Position numbers and translations under genes: made by a program
Assembly (NCBI GenBank): GCA_009912235.1
Contig: WNDS01000004.1
Location: forward strand, 248,001 to 312,000
Source of the DNA: Stenotrophomonas maltophilia
GTDB lineage: Bacteria; Pseudomonadota; Gammaproteobacteria; Xanthomonadales; Xanthomonadaceae
Reading direction: 5' to 3'
DNA length: 64,000 nt
The notes under the pieces: model-generated
Told to the model about the DNA's origin: nothing
Databases searched by the model: none
What the model saw: the letters and a program-made list of their open reading frames with translations, nothing else
Part shown: piece after piece, positions 1 through 11,718 of the stretch
Layout: each line of letters starts with the position of its first letter
How positions within the stretch are numbered: position 1 is the stretch's first letter

Positions 1-739
1 TGGCGGCTTCGGCAGCGGCCTGGGCGCGGTCATCGCCACGGGCGGTGCCGGTACCCATCATCGCCAGGCCCATTTCGGACATGACGGTGCGCACGTCGGC
101 GAAGTCGACGTTGATCAGGCCCGGACGCACGATCAGGTCGGCGATGCCCTGCACGGCGCCCTGCAGCACGTCGTTGGCGGCACGGAAGGCCTGGATCATG
201 GCGGCGTTGCGGCCCAGCACGGTGATCAGCTTTTCGTTCGGGATGGTGATCAGCGAGTCGCAGTGCTGGCTCAGCTCTTCGATGCCCTTTAGCGCGACCT
301 GCATGCGGCGACGGCCTTCGAACGGGAACGGCTTGGTGACCACGGCCACGGTCAGGATGCCCATTTCCTTGGCCAGCTGTGCCACCACCGGTGCAGCACC
401 GGTGCCGGTGCCGCCGCCCATGCCGGCGGTGATGAACACCATGTCCGCACCCTGCAGGGCGTCCATGATGCGCTCGCGGTCTTCCAGTGCAGCCTGGCGG
501 CCCACTTCCGGGTTCGCGCCTGCGCCCAGGCCCTTGGTGACGTTGGTACCCAGCTGCAGCTGCAGCTTGGCACCGCAATTCTTGATGGCCTGCGAGTCGG
601 TGTTGGCGGTGATGAATTCCACGCCATCCACTGCCGAGTTGACCATGTGCGCCACGGCATTGCCGCCGCCGCCGCCCACGCCAACCACCTTGATCACCGC
701 ATTGGGTGCCATCTTTTCGATCAGTTCAAAATGCGCCAT
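1..739 (-). CDS. ftsZ: Cell division GTPase FtsZ (C-terminal part beyond the window edge)
   Basis: Tubulin-like GTPase that polymerises into the Z ring at the division site. Reading back from the ATG at 737-739, the frame stays open for 246 codons to the window edge. It gives the usual start [20 protein letters not shown], a glycine-rich first loop and the tubulin signature GGGTGTG near residue 105-112. A well placed GAGGA precedes the ATG by 7 nt. It is the last gene of the dcw cluster. A 162-nt gap separates it from ftsA, much more than at other junctions, so it may have its own promoter or extra mRNA control, as is usual for ftsZ. Only about two thirds of the protein is present; the C-terminal FtsA/ZipA-binding tail cannot be seen. 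Confidence 0.97.
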   Translation of the reverse strand, partial: MAHFELIEKMAPNAVIKVVGVGGGGGNAVAHMVNSAVDGVEFITANTDSQAIKNCGAKLQLQLGTNVTKGLGAGANPEVGRQAALEDRERIMDALQGADMVFITAGMGGGTGTGAAPVVAQLAKEMGILTVAVVTKPFPFEGRRRMQVALKGIEELSQHCDSLITIPNEKLITVLGRNAAMIQAFRAANDVLQGAVQGIADLIVRPGLINVDFADVRTVMSEMGLAMMGTGTARGDDRAQAAAEAA

Positions 740-901
740 GTCCGTGTCCTCGTTGTATCCGCTTTTGGTGGCATGGGCGTTCAGGCCTCCTGCCTTTGCG
801 CGTCATGTTGCCGTTGCGGCTGTGTGGGTTGTGTGTTGCCGGTGCTGCGTTGTGTTGCAGGTGGTGCCGCCGGCGCGAACCGGTGCGGTGCAGGTGCCGC
901 G

Positions 902-2137
902 TCAGAATTCGCCGCGGAACCAGGTCTTCAATTTCTTGAACATGCTGCCCGCGCGCCCGGTCGGCAGCGACGGACGGCGCGGGTGTTCGATCTGGCTGCC
1001 CATCAGCAACAGGCCCACGCCGGTGGCATGCACCGGGTTGCCCACCACTTCGCCCAGGCCGGTGACGTGCTGCGGAATGCCCACGCGCACCGGCATCTGC
1101 AGCATTTCCTCGGCCAGTTCGACCACGCCTTCCATCTTCGAAGCGCCGCCGGTCAGCACCATGCCGGCGCGCACCAGTTCCTCGAAGCCGGAGCGGCGCA
1201 GTTCGGCCTGCACCATCTCGAAGATTTCCTCGTAACGGCCTTGCACCGCCTGCGCCAGCGAATGGCGTGGCATGCGGCGCGGCGGGCGATCACCCACCGA
1301 CGGCACCTGGATGCTTTCCTCGGCGGTGGCCAGCTGGGCCAGCGCGCAGGCATAGCGCACCTTGATCTGCTCGGCTTCCGGGGTGGGCGTGCGCAGCATG
1401 TGCGCGATGTCATTGGTCACGTGGTCGCCGGCGATCGGCAGCGAGGCGGTGTGGCAGATCGCGCCCTGCACGAACACGGCGATGTCGGTGGTGCCGGCGC
1501 CCATGTCCACCAGCACCACGCCCAGCTCGCGCTCGTCGGCGGTCAGCACCGCCACGCTGGAGGCCAGCGAGGACAGCACCAGGTCGTCCACCTGCAGGCC
1601 GCAGCGCTGCACGCATTTGCTGATGTTGGCCGCCGCCGACTGCGCGCACACCACCAGGTGGGCATGCACTTCCAGGCGCACACCGGTCATGCCGACCGGG
1701 TTGCGGATGCCTTCCTGCGAATCGTCCAGCACATATTCGCGTGGGATCGCATGCAGGATCTTCTGGTCGGCCGGGATCGCCACGGCCTTGGCCGCATCCA
1801 GCACGCGGTCCAGGTCGCCCCAGGTCACTTCTCCGTCGCGGATCGGCACGATGCCCGGCGAGTTCTTGCACTGCACGTGGTTGCCCGAGATCGACGCGTA
1901 CACCGAGCGGATCTCGCAGCCGGCCATCAGCTCGGCCTCTTCGACCGCGCGCTGGATCGACTGCACCGTCGATTCGATGTCCACCACCACGCCGCGCTTG
2001 AGCCCGCGCGATTCATGCGAGCCGATGCCGATCACTTCGATCGGGTTGCCCGGCGAATACTCGCCCACCAGCGCCACCACCTTGGAGGTGCCGATATCCA
2101 GGCCGACGATCAGCGATTTGTCACCCTTGCGATTCAT
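902..2137 (-). CDS. ftsA: Cell division protein FtsA
   Basis: Actin-like ATPase that tethers FtsZ filaments to the inner membrane and recruits later division proteins. The 411-residue frame matches the family length. It opens with the phosphate-1 motif (VGLDIGTSKVVALVGE, about residues 12-27), carries the SHS2/1C domain, a second phosphate loop (VDMGAGTTDIAV, about 211-222) and an adenosine motif (LTGGASKMEGV, about 333-343). The C-terminus ends in a basic amphipathic stretch (MFKKLKTWFRGEF), the expected membrane-targeting helix. The start ATG overlaps the ftsQ stop by 4 nt, so translation is probably coupled. No lesions seen. Confidence 0.97.
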   Translation of the reverse strand: MNRKGDKSLIVGLDIGTSKVVALVGEYSPGNPIEVIGIGSHESRGLKRGVVVDIESTVQSIQRAVEEAELMAGCEIRSVYASISGNHVQCKNSPGIVPIRDGEVTWGDLDRVLDAAKAVAIPADQKILHAIPREYVLDDSQEGIRNPVGMTGVRLEVHAHLVVCAQSAAANISKCVQRCGLQVDDLVLSSLASSVAVLTADERELGVVLVDMGAGTTDIAVFVQGAICHTASLPIAGDHVTNDIAHMLRTPTPEAEQIKVRYACALAQLATAEESIQVPSVGDRPPRRMPRHSLAQAVQGRYEEIFEMVQAELRRSGFEELVRAGMVLTGGASKMEGVVELAEEMLQMPVRVGIPQHVTGLGEVVGNPVHATGVGLLLMGSQIEHPRRPSLPTGRAGSMFKKLKTWFRGEF

Positions 2138-2883
2138 GTCCTTTCCTGCGTCCTTCTAGCCGGGGTGCCCGGCGCATTCGCCGGCGGGGCCGGGGTTCCC
2201 CAGCTCAGCGTGAAACCATTGGTGTAACGGAGATCGGCGCGCTCGATCGGCGCTGCCTGGTTGGCCAGCTGCGGCAGCACGCGTACGAAACGCTGCAGGC
2301 GCGAGCGTGCATCGTCACGGCCAACCACCACTTCGGTGCCGTTGCTCAGCAGCAGCGACCAGCTGCCTCGTGCATCCATGCTCAGGCGGGTCACGTCCAG
2401 CCGGGCCGGTGCGAACAACGCGCGGGATTCGTTGTACAACGCCACGACCTCTTCGGTCTGGCTGTCCGGGCCGTCCAGTTCGGGCAGCTTCAGGTCGGCC
2501 AGCTTTTTCGGCGTGGGGAACAGCTTGCCCTGCTCGGACAGCAGGCGGTCGGCACCCCAGCGCGCGAACGGCTTGTGCTCGACCAGGGTCACTTCCAGCA
2601 CGTCCGGCCACTGCTTGCGCACCTGCGCGCTTTCCACCCACGGCAGGCGCTCGATCGCATCCTGGGCATCCTGCAGCTTCACCGCGAAGAAGCCGGCGTG
2701 CGCATAGGGCAGCAGCACCTGCTGCAGCTGTTCGGGCGGCACGCGCTTGAACTCACCGTGCACGCGCAGCTTCGCCAGCGGCCAGCGCTCGGCGCCGACC
2801 CAGCCATTGACCACGGCCACCACCGGCAGTGCAACCACCGACAGGGCCAACAGCCAGACGAAGATGCGCAGCACCGCGTTCAT
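2134..2883 (-). CDS. ftsQ: Cell division protein FtsQ
   Basis: Bitopic inner-membrane divisome protein linking FtsA/FtsK to FtsL/FtsB. The 249-residue protein has a short cytoplasmic start (MNAVLR), one membrane segment (about residues 7-25), then a POTRA-like domain beginning [16 protein letters not shown] and a beta domain. A start 13 codons upstream is possible, but the ATG at 2883 overlaps the ddl stop by 4 nt and fits the coupled pattern of the cluster. The gene ends by overlapping the ftsA start. The tail is rich in Pro/Ala/Arg ([14 protein letters not shown]), a lineage-specific extension. Confidence 0.95.
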   Translation of the reverse strand: MNAVLRIFVWLLALSVVALPVVAVVNGWVGAERWPLAKLRVHGEFKRVPPEQLQQVLLPYAHAGFFAVKLQDAQDAIERLPWVESAQVRKQWPDVLEVTLVEHKPFARWGADRLLSEQGKLFPTPKKLADLKLPELDGPDSQTEEVVALYNESRALFAPARLDVTRLSMDARGSWSLLLSNGTEVVVGRDDARSRLQRFVRVLPQLANQAAPIERADLRYTNGFTLSWGTPAPPANAPGTPARRTQERT

Positions 2884-3842
2884 GCAGGCGTGCCCTCCAG
2901 GGTCTGTTCCAGCACGCGCCACACCAGTTCCTCGAAACCGATGCCGGCCTGCGCGGCCGCCTTGGGCACCAGCGAGTGGCTGGTCATGCCCGGCGCGGTG
3001 TTCACTTCCAGCAGGAAGAAACGGCCGCTGGCGCGGTCACGCATCACGTCCACGCGGCCCCAGCCACGGCAGCCGGCGGCGCGGAACGCGTCCAGCGCGA
3101 TGCGGCGGATCTCTTCTTCGTCCGCACCGTCCAGGCCCGGGCACAGGTACTGGGTGTCCTCGGCGATGTACTTGGCGTTGTAGTCGTACCACTGGCCCTT
3201 GGGCACGATGCGGATCGACGGCAGCGCGGCATCACCGAGGATGGCCACGGTCAGTTCGTCGCCCACTACCATCTGCTCCATCAGCAGCTGGCCGTCATAG
3301 CGCGCGGCCAGGCCCACGGCATCGTCCAGCCCGGCATCGTCGGTGACCCGGCTGATGCCCACGCTGGAGCCTTCGTTGGCCGGCTTCACCACCACCGGCA
3401 GGCCCAGTTCGGCCGCCAGCGCGTGCACCGTGCCGGCGTCCACCTTCCTGTACTGCGGGGTCGGCAGGCCCAGCGACAGCCACACCTGCTTGGTGCGGAT
3501 CTTGTCCATGCTCAGCGCCGAGCCCAGCACGTCCGAACCGGTGTACGGCACGCCGAAGGCAGCCATCAGGCCCTGCACGATGCCGTCCTCACCGCCGCCG
3601 TTGTGGCCGTGCAGGATGTTGAACACGCGGTCGATGCCACCGGCCACCAGCGCCTTGGCCAGCGCGGGGATACCGTCCACGGCGAACGCACCGACGCCGC
3701 GCGACTGCAGCGCTTCAAGCACGTTGCGGCCCGAGTCCAGCGAGACCTCGCGTTCGCTGGAGCTGCCGCCGAGCAGCACGGCGACGCGGCCGAACACGGC
3801 CGGGTCGGTAGTGCGCAGCGGCGGGAAGGTCAGCGTGCTCAC
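2880..3842 (-). CDS. ddl: D-alanine--D-alanine ligase
   Basis: ATP-grasp enzyme that joins two D-alanines for the peptidoglycan stem peptide. It has 320 residues, the usual DdlB length. The N-terminal motif [17 protein letters not shown] is diagnostic. [19 protein letters not shown] is the ATP-binding segment, and the metal-binding end reads RVDVMRD...[19 protein letters not shown]. The start codon is GTG at 3840-3842, overlapping the murC TGA (GTGA). The 3' end overlaps ftsQ. Cytoplasmic. Intact. Confidence 0.97.
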   Translation of the reverse strand: MSTLTFPPLRTTDPAVFGRVAVLLGGSSSEREVSLDSGRNVLEALQSRGVGAFAVDGIPALAKALVAGGIDRVFNILHGHNGGGEDGIVQGLMAAFGVPYTGSDVLGSALSMDKIRTKQVWLSLGLPTPQYRKVDAGTVHALAAELGLPVVVKPANEGSSVGISRVTDDAGLDDAVGLAARYDGQLLMEQMVVGDELTVAILGDAALPSIRIVPKGQWYDYNAKYIAEDTQYLCPGLDGADEEEIRRIALDAFRAAGCRGWGRVDVMRDRASGRFFLLEVNTAPGMTSHSLVPKAAAQAGIGFEELVWRVLEQTLEGTPA

Positions 3843-5272
3843 GCCGCGTCCTCCTGGAAGCCTTCCACGGCAATCTGGCTGGCAATCGCGCCGATATCGC
3901 CGGCGCCCATCATCAGCAGCAGGTCACCGTCCTGCAGCACGTCCGGCAGCACGTGGGCCAGCTCGTTGGCCTTGCCCACCACCACCGGCTCGCTGCGGCC
4001 GCGTGCGCGGATGGCGCGCGCCAGCGCATGCGAATCGGCCCCGGCGATCGGCTCTTCGCCGGCCGGGTAGACCTCGCTCAGCACCAGCGCATCGACGCTG
4101 GACAACACCGCGGCAAACTTGTCGAACTGGTCGCGGGTGCGGCTGTAGCGGTGCGGCTGGAACGCCACCACCAGGCGCTTGTCGGCCCAGCCACCACGGG
4201 CTGCGGCGAACACCGCCTCCAGCTCGCTGGGGTGGTGGCCGTAGTCGTCGATGATGCGCACCTTGGCACCGCTGGCGGTGGTCACTTCGCCCAGGTCGTT
4301 GAAGCGGCGGCCGACACCAGCAAAGCTTTCCAGCGCACGGGCAATCGCGTCCGGGGCCACGCCCAGCTGCCAGCCCACCGCCGCAGCGGCCAGCGCGTTC
4401 AGCACGTTGTGCTTGCCCGGCAGGGCCAGCACCACTTCCTGGCTGGTGCCCTGCGGCAGGCGCAGGGTGAAGCGCATGCGCGACCCTTCCTGCACCACGT
4501 TCTCGGCGCGCACGTCGGCCTGCGGGCTCATGCCGTAGCTCATCACGTGGCGCGGGGTCTTGGCGGCCAGCGCGGCCACTTCCGGGTCGTCGATGCACAG
4601 CACGGCCAGGCCGTAGAACGGCAGGCGCTGCAGGAACTCGGCAAACGCCGCCTGCACGCGGGCAAAGTCGTTGCCGTAGTTTTCCAGGTGGTCGGCATCG
4701 ATGTTCGTGATGATCGACATCAGCGGGTTCAGGCGCAGGAAGCTGCCATCGCTTTCATCGGCCTCGGCCACCAGCCACTGGCCACCGCCCAGCTTGGCGT
4801 TGGCACCGGCGGCCAGCAGCTGGCCGCCGATCACGAACGTCGGGTCCAGGCCGCCTTCGCTCAGCACCGCCGCGGTCAGGCTGGTGGTGGTGGTCTTGCC
4901 GTGGGTGCCGGCCACGGCGATGCCGCGGCGGAAGCGCATCAGCTCGGCCAGCATGTCCGCGCGCGGCATGATCGGAATGCGCTGGCTGCGCGCTTCCATC
5001 AGCTCCGGGTTGTCTTCGCGGATGGCACTGGAGACCACCACGCAGTCGGTGCCCAGCACGTTGGCCGCCGAGTGGCCGCGCATGATGCGCGCACCCAGGC
5101 CCGCCAGGCGGCGGGTGGCCGCGTTGTCGGCGTTGTCCGAGCCGGACACTTCATAGCCCAGCGTCAGCATCACTTCGGCGATGCCGCTCATGCCGGTACC
5201 GCCGATGCCGACGAAATGCACGCGCGGGAACGCGCGCACCAGGTCGTTGGTGTCGTGCAGGCGGCGGATCAT
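3839..5272 (-). CDS. murC: UDP-N-acetylmuramate--L-alanine ligase
   Basis: Adds L-alanine to UDP-MurNAc, the first step of stem peptide assembly in the cytoplasm. The 477-residue Mur ligase starts [20 protein letters not shown], then the Rossmann motif [15 protein letters not shown]. It has the ATP loop [11 protein letters not shown] (about residue 115-125) and the downstream ADESDGSFL and DDYGHHPSE motifs of MurC. The open frame extends upstream to 5467, but that part is not conserved and would run into murG. The ATG at 5272 is chosen on family start and spacing (43 nt after murG). Intact. Confidence 0.96.
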   Translation of the reverse strand: MIRRLHDTNDLVRAFPRVHFVGIGGTGMSGIAEVMLTLGYEVSGSDNADNAATRRLAGLGARIMRGHSAANVLGTDCVVVSSAIREDNPELMEARSQRIPIMPRADMLAELMRFRRGIAVAGTHGKTTTTSLTAAVLSEGGLDPTFVIGGQLLAAGANAKLGGGQWLVAEADESDGSFLRLNPLMSIITNIDADHLENYGNDFARVQAAFAEFLQRLPFYGLAVLCIDDPEVAALAAKTPRHVMSYGMSPQADVRAENVVQEGSRMRFTLRLPQGTSQEVVLALPGKHNVLNALAAAAVGWQLGVAPDAIARALESFAGVGRRFNDLGEVTTASGAKVRIIDDYGHHPSELEAVFAAARGGWADKRLVVAFQPHRYSRTRDQFDKFAAVLSSVDALVLSEVYPAGEEPIAGADSHALARAIRARGRSEPVVVGKANELAHVLPDVLQDGDLLLMMGAGDIGAIASQIAVEGFQEDAA

Positions 5273-5315
5273 GCGCAACCTCGCGCAGGGCAGGCGCAGG
5301 TGCGCGGTGCCATCT

Positions 5316-6410
5316 TCATACGGCTTCCTCGAGAATGATGTCGGCGATGCGCTCAGCGGCATCGACCTTGGCCAGCGCACGCGCGACGTGTGCCATCTGC
5401 ATGCGGCGGGCGGGATTTTCGGACAGATCGCGCAGCAGTGCAGCAATGCCGCTGTCCAGCATTGCATCCTGCTTCAGCAACACCGCCGCGCCACGCTCGG
5501 CCAGGTACTCGGCGTTGCGCGTCTGGTGGTCGTCCACTGCCGCCGGGAACGGCACCAGCACACTGCCCACGCCCACCACGCACAGCTCGGCCAGGGTAGA
5601 AGCGCCGGCACGGCACACCACCAGGTCAGCCCAGGCGAAGGCATCGGCCATGTCGGCGATGAACGGGGTGATCTGCGCCTGCACGCCGGCCTCGGCATAG
5701 GCCTGCACGGCTTCGGCGTGCATCTTTTCGCCGCTCTGGTGGCGCACCTCCACCAGGTGGCCGGCGCCGAGCGCGGCGATGGCCTTGGGCACGCCGGTGT
5801 TGAGCGCACGGGCGCCCTGGCTGCCGCCCACCACCAGCACGCGCAGCGCACCGCTGCGGCCGGCAAAGCGCTGTTCGGGCGGCGCGATGGCGGCAATCTC
5901 GGCGCGCACCGGGTTGCCCACCGCTTCCTCGTGCTCGGCGAAGCTGCCCGGGAAACCGGTCAGCACGCGGCGCGAGAAACGCGACAGGATGCGGTTGGTC
6001 ATGCCCGGGGCGCGGTTCTGCTCGTGCACCAGCACCGGCAGACCGTGCAGGCGCGCGGCCAGGCCACCGGGGCCGGAGGCGAAGCCACCGAAGGCGACCA
6101 CCGCACGCGGCTGGCGGTCGCGGATGATCATGCCGGCCGCACGCACCGCACGCAGCAGGCGCCACGGTGCGCTGACCAGGGCCAGCTTGCCCTTGCCGCG
6201 CAGGCCGCCGATCTGCAGCGTGTCGATGTGGATGCCGTGCTGCGGCACCAGGCGGGTTTCCATGCCACCGGCGGTACCCATCCAGGTGACCGGCACGCCG
6301 CGCTCGCGCAGCACGCGCGCCACGGCCAGGCCCGGGAAGATGTGGCCACCGGTACCGCCGGCGAGAATCATCACCGGGCGCTCGGACGGCGTGGAGGCGG
6401 ACGGGCTCAT
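5316..6410 (-). CDS. murG: UDP-GlcNAc:lipid I N-acetylglucosaminyltransferase
   Basis: GT-B glycosyltransferase at the inner membrane face that turns lipid I into lipid II. The 364 residues start with a short Ser/Pro-rich leader and then [17 protein letters not shown], the first G loop. The second domain has [13 protein letters not shown] and the UDP-GlcNAc site around [24 protein letters not shown]. The start overlaps the ftsW stop by 4 nt. Intact. Confidence 0.97.
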   Translation of the reverse strand: MSPSASTPSERPVMILAGGTGGHIFPGLAVARVLRERGVPVTWMGTAGGMETRLVPQHGIHIDTLQIGGLRGKGKLALVSAPWRLLRAVRAAGMIIRDRQPRAVVAFGGFASGPGGLAARLHGLPVLVHEQNRAPGMTNRILSRFSRRVLTGFPGSFAEHEEAVGNPVRAEIAAIAPPEQRFAGRSGALRVLVVGGSQGARALNTGVPKAIAALGAGHLVEVRHQSGEKMHAEAVQAYAEAGVQAQITPFIADMADAFAWADLVVCRAGASTLAELCVVGVGSVLVPFPAAVDDHQTRNAEYLAERGAAVLLKQDAMLDSGIAALLRDLSENPARRMQMAHVARALAKVDAAERIADIILEEAV

Positions 6411-7741
6411 CCCATCCTCCCGAAGGTCGGTTCCACCCGCGACTGCAGGCGGCTGGTGCCGCGCGCCGCGTCGGCCGCTGCCGGCGCACTGCTGGCAGCC
6501 GGCGCTGCGGCCGGCCGGGCCACTGCGTCCGGTGCCGGTGGCAGGTCCACGCCGGCGGGCTCGCCCACGGCGCTTTCCTCGCTGCCACCGATGCGCACGG
6601 CCTGGCGGCGCTCGGCGCGCTTGAGTTCATAGGACACGCGCAGCAGCAGGCCCATCGCCACGCAGGTCATCAGCACCGACGAACCGCCAGAAGAGATCAG
6701 CGGCAGGGTCAGGCCCTTGGTCGGCAGGATGCCCAGGTTCACGCCGATCGACACGAAGGTCTGCATGCTAATCCACAGACCGATGCCGAAGGCGATGTAG
6801 CCGGAGAAGTGGCGCTTCATTTCCACGCAGCGCATGCCCAGCCAGAAGGTGCGGCCCACCAGCAGCGCGTACAGCGCCACGATGGTGCAGGTACCCAGGA
6901 AGCCGAATTCCTCGGCGGTGACCGAGAAGATGAAGTCGGTGTGCGCTTCGGGCAGGTAGTACAGCTTCTGCACCGAGTTGCCCAGGCCCACGCCGGTCCA
7001 TTCGCCACGGCCCACGGCCATCAGCGCGTTGGACAGCTGGTAGCCGTCGCCCTGCTGGTCGGCCCACGGGTCCAGGAAGGAAGTGATGCGGCGCATGCGG
7101 TAGGGTTCGATGATCGCCAGCGCGCTCATGCCCACCAGGCCGATGATCACCGGCATCGACATGCGCGGCATGTTCACCCCGCCCAGCACCAGCATGCCGG
7201 CGGTGATCGCCAGCAGCAGGGTGGACGAACCGAAGTCCGGCTGCAGCAGCAGCAGCAGCACCAGCGCGCCGGCCACGCCCAGCGGCTTGAGCATTGCCGG
7301 CCAGGTCGCGTTGACCTCGTCGCGGAAGCGCACCAGGTAGCTGGACAGCCAGACGATGTAGAGCACCTTCACCGCTTCGACCGTCTGGAACTTGGAGATG
7401 CCCAGGTTGATCCAGCGGCGCGCACCGTTGACGGTGCTGCCCAGGCCCGGGGTGAACACCGCCAGCAGCAGCACGAAGCAGCCCAGCAGCAGCATCTGGT
7501 TGTACTGCTCGATGGACTTCAGTTCGGTGCGGGCGGCGATGACCGCCAGCACGATACCCGCCGCCAGGAAGATCAGGTGGCGGTTGAGGTAGTAGAACGG
7601 GCTGCTCATCAGCGCGATCGAGCTGGACGCCACCATCACCACGCCGATGCCGGTGAGCGCGATCATCGCGCCCAGCAGCCACTTGTCGTAGCTGCCTTCG
7701 ATGGCTTCGAGGCGTGTTGCCTGGCGGGACAGGTCGTTCAT
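6407..7741 (-). CDS. ftsW: Septal peptidoglycan polymerase FtsW (SEDS family)
   Basis: Polytopic SEDS glycosyltransferase that polymerises lipid II at the septum together with FtsI. The 444 residues contain about ten hydrophobic segments. The conserved end [30 protein letters not shown] is present (given here only in part as the SEDS signature around residues 345-375). The C-terminal tail is long, cytoplasmic and Ala/Pro-rich. ftsW follows mraY directly (2-nt gap). In E. coli murD lies between these two genes; here it is missing. Intact. Confidence 0.96.
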   Translation of the reverse strand: MNDLSRQATRLEAIEGSYDKWLLGAMIALTGIGVVMVASSSIALMSSPFYYLNRHLIFLAAGIVLAVIAARTELKSIEQYNQMLLLGCFVLLLAVFTPGLGSTVNGARRWINLGISKFQTVEAVKVLYIVWLSSYLVRFRDEVNATWPAMLKPLGVAGALVLLLLLQPDFGSSTLLLAITAGMLVLGGVNMPRMSMPVIIGLVGMSALAIIEPYRMRRITSFLDPWADQQGDGYQLSNALMAVGRGEWTGVGLGNSVQKLYYLPEAHTDFIFSVTAEEFGFLGTCTIVALYALLVGRTFWLGMRCVEMKRHFSGYIAFGIGLWISMQTFVSIGVNLGILPTKGLTLPLISSGGSSVLMTCVAMGLLLRVSYELKRAERRQAVRIGGSEESAVGEPAGVDLPPAPDAVARPAAAPAASSAPAAADAARGTSRLQSRVEPTFGRMG

Positions 7742-7743
7742 GG

Positions 7744-8829
7744 TCAGCGCACCTTCAACGTGGCCAGGCCGATCAGCACCAGCACCACCGAAATGATCCA
7801 GAAGCGCACGATCACGCGCGGTTCCGGCCAGCCCTTCAGTTCGAAGTGGTGGTGGATGGGGGCCATGCGGAACACGCGCTTGCCGGTCAGCTTGAACGAG
7901 GCGACCTGGACCATCACCGACAGGGTCTCGATGACGAACACACCGCCCATGATCACCAGCACCAGCTCCTGGCGGGTGATCACTGCGATGGTGCCCAGTA
8001 CAGCGCCCAGCGCCAGCGCGCCGATGTCACCCATGAACACCATGGCCGGGTAGGTGTTGAACCACAGGAAGCCCAGGCCGGAGCCGGCGATGGCCGCGCA
8101 GATGATGACCAGCTCGCCCGCACCCGGAATCTGCGGAATCTGCAGGTAGTTGGCGAACACCACGTTGCCCGAGGCGTAGGCGAACACGCCCAGGCCGCAG
8201 GCCACCAGCACGGCGGGCATGATCGCCAGCCCGTCCAGACCGTCGGTCAGGTTCACCGCGTTGGAGAAGCCGACGACCCACAGGTAGGCGATGGCCACGA
8301 AGCTGATGCCGGCCAGCGGCAGCGCCGCCGCTTTGAACATGGGGATGTAGAAGGTCAGCGCCGCCGGCACGTCGGCGGTGTAGAACAGGAACAGGCCGCC
8401 GGCCAGGCCGAAGATCGACTGCAGCAGGTACTTCCAGCGCGACTTCAGGCCGTTCGGGTCGCGGCGCACGATCTTGATCCAGTCGTCGTACCAGCCGATG
8501 GCGCCGAAGCACAGCATCACCGCCAGCACCAGCCACACGTAGCGGTTGCGCAGATCGGCCCACATCAGCACCGACAGGGTGACGGTGAGCAGGATCAACG
8601 AACCGCCCATGGTGGGCGTGCCGGCCTTGGAGAAGTGGCTCTGCGGGCCGTCCTTGCGGATCGGCTGGCCGCCCTTGAACTGGGCAAGGCGGCGGATCAC
8701 CGCCGGGCCCAGCCACAGCGACAGGAACAGGGCCGTCAGCGCGGCAAGGATGGCGCGGAACGTCTGGTAGTTGAACAGCCCGAACAGGCTCTCCAGCTGC
8801 TGCAACCATCGGGCCAGTTCATACAACAT
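7744..8829 (-). CDS. mraY: Phospho-N-acetylmuramoyl-pentapeptide transferase
   Basis: Integral membrane enzyme that moves phospho-MurNAc-pentapeptide from UDP to undecaprenyl phosphate, making lipid I. The 361 residues have about ten hydrophobic helices and the family motifs: [20 protein letters not shown] (Mg/active site loop), [11 protein letters not shown] and [12 protein letters not shown] (histidine triad). The ATG at 8829 ([11 protein letters not shown]) is chosen. It overlaps the murF 3' end by 11 nt. Intact. Confidence 0.97.
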   Translation of the reverse strand: MLYELARWLQQLESLFGLFNYQTFRAILAALTALFLSLWLGPAVIRRLAQFKGGQPIRKDGPQSHFSKAGTPTMGGSLILLTVTLSVLMWADLRNRYVWLVLAVMLCFGAIGWYDDWIKIVRRDPNGLKSRWKYLLQSIFGLAGGLFLFYTADVPAALTFYIPMFKAAALPLAGISFVAIAYLWVVGFSNAVNLTDGLDGLAIMPAVLVACGLGVFAYASGNVVFANYLQIPQIPGAGELVIICAAIAGSGLGFLWFNTYPAMVFMGDIGALALGAVLGTIAVITRQELVLVIMGGVFVIETLSVMVQVASFKLTGKRVFRMAPIHHHFELKGWPEPRVIVRFWIISVVLVLIGLATLKVR

Positions 8830-10213
8830 GCGGGGATTTCTCTCCTTGCGCCAGCAGCGCCTTGACGATCGTGTCCATGGCGCTGCCACGGGAACCCTTG
8901 ACCAGGCAGCGCACGCCCGCGTGCAGCTCGCCCTGCAGCGCCTGGATCAGCGCGTCATGGGTGGCGAAGTGACGCCCGCCCTCGCCAAAAGCGGTGGCGG
9001 CGGCCGCGCTGAGCGGGCCCAGCGCATATAGGCGCTTCAGTCCGGCCTGGCGCGCGCGCAGCCCGGCCTGGGCGTGCAGTGCGGCGCCGTCGGGGCCAAG
9101 CTCGCGCATGTCACCCAGCACCAGCCAGCCCTCTTCGGGTGCGGCGGCCAGGGCATCGATGGCGGCAACCAGCGAACCGGGGTTGGCGTTGTAGCTGTCG
9201 TCCACCAGCACCGCACCGTTGGGCAGGCGGTGGGCGATCAGTCGGCCCGGCACCGGCTCGGCCGCCTGCAGGCCGGCAACGATGTGCTCCAGCGCGATGC
9301 CGGCGCCCAGCGCCAGGGCCGCGGCGGCCAGCGCATTGCCGATGTTGTGGCGGCCCGGCAGGCCCAGCGCGACCGACGCTTCAGCGGCCGGCGTGAGCAG
9401 CGTGAACTGGCTGCCGGCAGCGGTCAGGCGGATCTCACGCGCGCGGATGTCGGCGCTGTACTCCAGCCCGAAGCGCAGCACGCGGCAGCGCGGCGGGGTG
9501 CCGATGAAATGCTGTTCGAACCAGGCACCGTAGGCGTCGTCGGCGTTGATCACCGCCACGCCGTCGGCCGGCAGCGCCGCGTAGATGGCGCCCTTGGTCA
9601 GGGCCACGCCCTGCAGGGTGCCCATGCGCTCCAGGTGCGCCGGGGCGATATTGTTCACCAGTGCGTAGCGCGGGCGCGCGATGTCGGTCAGGTAGGCGAT
9701 GTCGCCCGGCTTGCCGGCGCCCATCTCATAGACCGCATAGTCGGCGTCTTCCGGCGCATCGATGACCGCCAGCGGCAGGCCGATCTCGTTGTTGCGGTTG
9801 CCCGGGTTGGCATACACGACGGCACCGTCGGCCTGCGCCACCTGCTGCAGGATCGACAGCAGCAGGCTCTTCACGCTGGTCTTGCCGTTGCTGCCGGTGA
9901 TGGCGAACACCTGCGCGGCACGGTCGCGCTGCATGCCGGCGACAATGCGCGCCAGCGCGCGTTCGCTGTCGGCCACCAGCACCTGCGGCAGTTCCACCGG
10001 CAGCAGGCGTTCGACCAGCAGCGCGCTGGCACCACGGGCCTGGGCATCGGTGGCGAAATCGTGCCCGTCGAAGCGCTCGCCACGCAGCGCCACGTACAGG
10101 CTGCCGGCAGCAAGCTGGCGGGTGTCGTTGCTGATCGCATCGATGGCCGCGTCGTCGCCGTGGATCTCGCCGCCAGCCCAGTGCGCGATCAGCGAAAGCA
10201 GGGTGCGCTTCAT
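8819..10213 (-). CDS. murF: UDP-MurNAc-tripeptide--D-Ala-D-Ala ligase
   Basis: Adds the D-Ala-D-Ala dipeptide made by Ddl to the UDP-MurNAc tripeptide, completing the pentapeptide. It has 464 residues. The Mur ligase ATP loop is [16 protein letters not shown] (about residues 105-120). [12 protein letters not shown] and [12 protein letters not shown] are typical MurF signatures. The start overlaps the murE stop by 4 nt. Intact, with strong family match throughout. Confidence 0.96.
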   Translation of the reverse strand: MKRTLLSLIAHWAGGEIHGDDAAIDAISNDTRQLAAGSLYVALRGERFDGHDFATDAQARGASALLVERLLPVELPQVLVADSERALARIVAGMQRDRAAQVFAITGSNGKTSVKSLLLSILQQVAQADGAVVYANPGNRNNEIGLPLAVIDAPEDADYAVYEMGAGKPGDIAYLTDIARPRYALVNNIAPAHLERMGTLQGVALTKGAIYAALPADGVAVINADDAYGAWFEQHFIGTPPRCRVLRFGLEYSADIRAREIRLTAAGSQFTLLTPAAEASVALGLPGRHNIGNALAAAALALGAGIALEHIVAGLQAAEPVPGRLIAHRLPNGAVLVDDSYNANPGSLVAAIDALAAAPEEGWLVLGDMRELGPDGAALHAQAGLRARQAGLKRLYALGPLSAAAATAFGEGGRHFATHDALIQALQGELHAGVRCLVKGSRGSAMDTIVKALLAQGEKSPHVV

Positions 10214-11718
10214 GCGGTGCCCTCCCCGGCCTGCGCCGCTAGAACGCCGGCCTTGGCGGCCAGTGCAGCAGCCGCCACCTCGGTGTCGTCGAAGTCATGG
10301 CGCACGCCGTTGACCTCCTGGTAGGGCTCATGGCCCTTGCCGGCGATCAAGATGATGTCGCCCGCACCGGCGCGCTTCACCGCCAGACCAATCGCACGCG
10401 CGCGGCTGCGCTGCACGGTCACGGCCGAGGCATCGGTGAAGCCGGCGAGGATGTCGGCCACGATCACGTCGCCGTCTTCGCCGCGCGGGTTGTCGTCGGT
10501 GACGATGACCTGGCTGGCCAGGCGCTCGGCAATGGCGGCCATCTGCGGGCGCTTGCCGGTATCGCGTTCACCGCCGCAGCCGAACACGCAGAACAGCTGG
10601 CCGTGCAGGTGCCCATGCAGGCTGTCCAGCGCCTGCTCCAGCGCGTCGGGGGTATGGGCGTAGTCGACCACCACGGTCGGCAGGCCGTCTTCGCCGCCGA
10701 GGCAGTTCATGCGGCCACGGATCGGCTGCAGGGCCGACAGCACGCCGGCGATGCGTGCCAGCGGCTGGCCCAGCGCATGCAGCGTGCCGGCCACGGCCAG
10801 CAGGTTGTCCACGTTGAAGCGGCCCAGCAGCGGCGACTGCACCGCAGCGCGCGCACCATCGATGACCAGCTCGAAGCCGATGCCACGGCCATCCAGCTGC
10901 AGTGCCTCGGTACGCACGCTGGCGCCGTCCGCGCCGCGCGAGCTCAGGCCGATGGCCTGCACGCCGGCCGGCAGGCCGGCAAACAGCTGGCGGCCGAAGC
11001 CATCATCCAGGTTCACCGCCGCCGCCTTCAAGCCCGGGCGGTGGAACAGGCGTGCCTTGGCCGCGCCGTAGCTGGCCATGTCACCGTGGTAATCCAGGTG
11101 GTCGCGGGTGAGGTTGGTGAACACCGCCACGTCGTAGTGCACGGCATCCACGCGGCCCTGGTCGAGCGCGTGCGAGCTCACTTCCATCGCCACCGCACGT
11201 GCGCCGGCATCGCGCAGCTGCGCCAGCAGTGCATGCATCTGCAGCACCAGCGGCGTGGTGAAGCCGGTCGGCTCGACGGCACCATAAAGTCCGGCGCCCA
11301 ACGTGCCGATACTGCCACTGGTGGTACCGAGCAGGTGCCAGGCCTGGGCCAGCAGCTGCACGCTGGAGGTCTTGCCGTTGGTGCCGGTCACGCCGACCAT
11401 CGTCATCGCGCGCGACGGCGCGCCATGGAACTGGTCGGCCATCGCGCCCAGCCGCACGTGCAGCCCGGGCACGGCGATGGCATCGGCCGGTGCCGGCAGC
11501 TCGGCCGGGGCCGGCGCTTCGAACAGGATGGCGCTGGCGCCCGCGGCGCGTGCCTGCTCGACAAAGCCCAGGCCATGCGCGCCGAAACCGGCGATGGCCA
11601 CGAAGGCATTGCCGGGGCGCACGGCGCGGCTGTCCAGCACCAGGCCGGTCAGGACGGGATCGTGGCCAGCCAGTGCCACGTCGGGAAGCAACTGCGAAAG
11701 CAACATCGTCTGGCTCAT
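10210..11718 (-). CDS. murE: UDP-MurNAc-L-Ala-D-Glu--meso-diaminopimelate ligase
   Basis: Adds the third stem residue. The 502-residue protein has the ATP loop [17 protein letters not shown] and the motif [14 protein letters not shown] is the signature of enzymes that use meso-diaminopimelate rather than lysine, as expected for a Gram-negative. It overlaps ftsI at its start and murF at its end by 4 nt each. Intact. Confidence 0.96.
   Translation of the reverse strand: MSQTMLLSQLLPDVALAGHDPVLTGLVLDSRAVRPGNAFVAIAGFGAHGLGFVEQARAAGASAILFEAPAPAELPAPADAIAVPGLHVRLGAMADQFHGAPSRAMTMVGVTGTNGKTSSVQLLAQAWHLLGTTSGSIGTLGAGLYGAVEPTGFTTPLVLQMHALLAQLRDAGARAVAMEVSSHALDQGRVDAVHYDVAVFTNLTRDHLDYHGDMASYGAAKARLFHRPGLKAAAVNLDDGFGRQLFAGLPAGVQAIGLSSRGADGASVRTEALQLDGRGIGFELVIDGARAAVQSPLLGRFNVDNLLAVAGTLHALGQPLARIAGVLSALQPIRGRMNCLGGEDGLPTVVVDYAHTPDALEQALDSLHGHLHGQLFCVFGCGGERDTGKRPQMAAIAERLASQVIVTDDNPRGEDGDVIVADILAGFTDASAVTVQRSRARAIGLAVKRAGAGDIILIAGKGHEPYQEVNGVRHDFDDTEVAAAALAAKAGVLAAQAGEGTA

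Noticed and set aside
1..2200. Long plus-strand frames across the dcw cluster (for example 647-2227)
   Set aside because: They are antisense shadows caused by high GC; the minus strand encodes well conserved FtsZ, FtsA and FtsQ.
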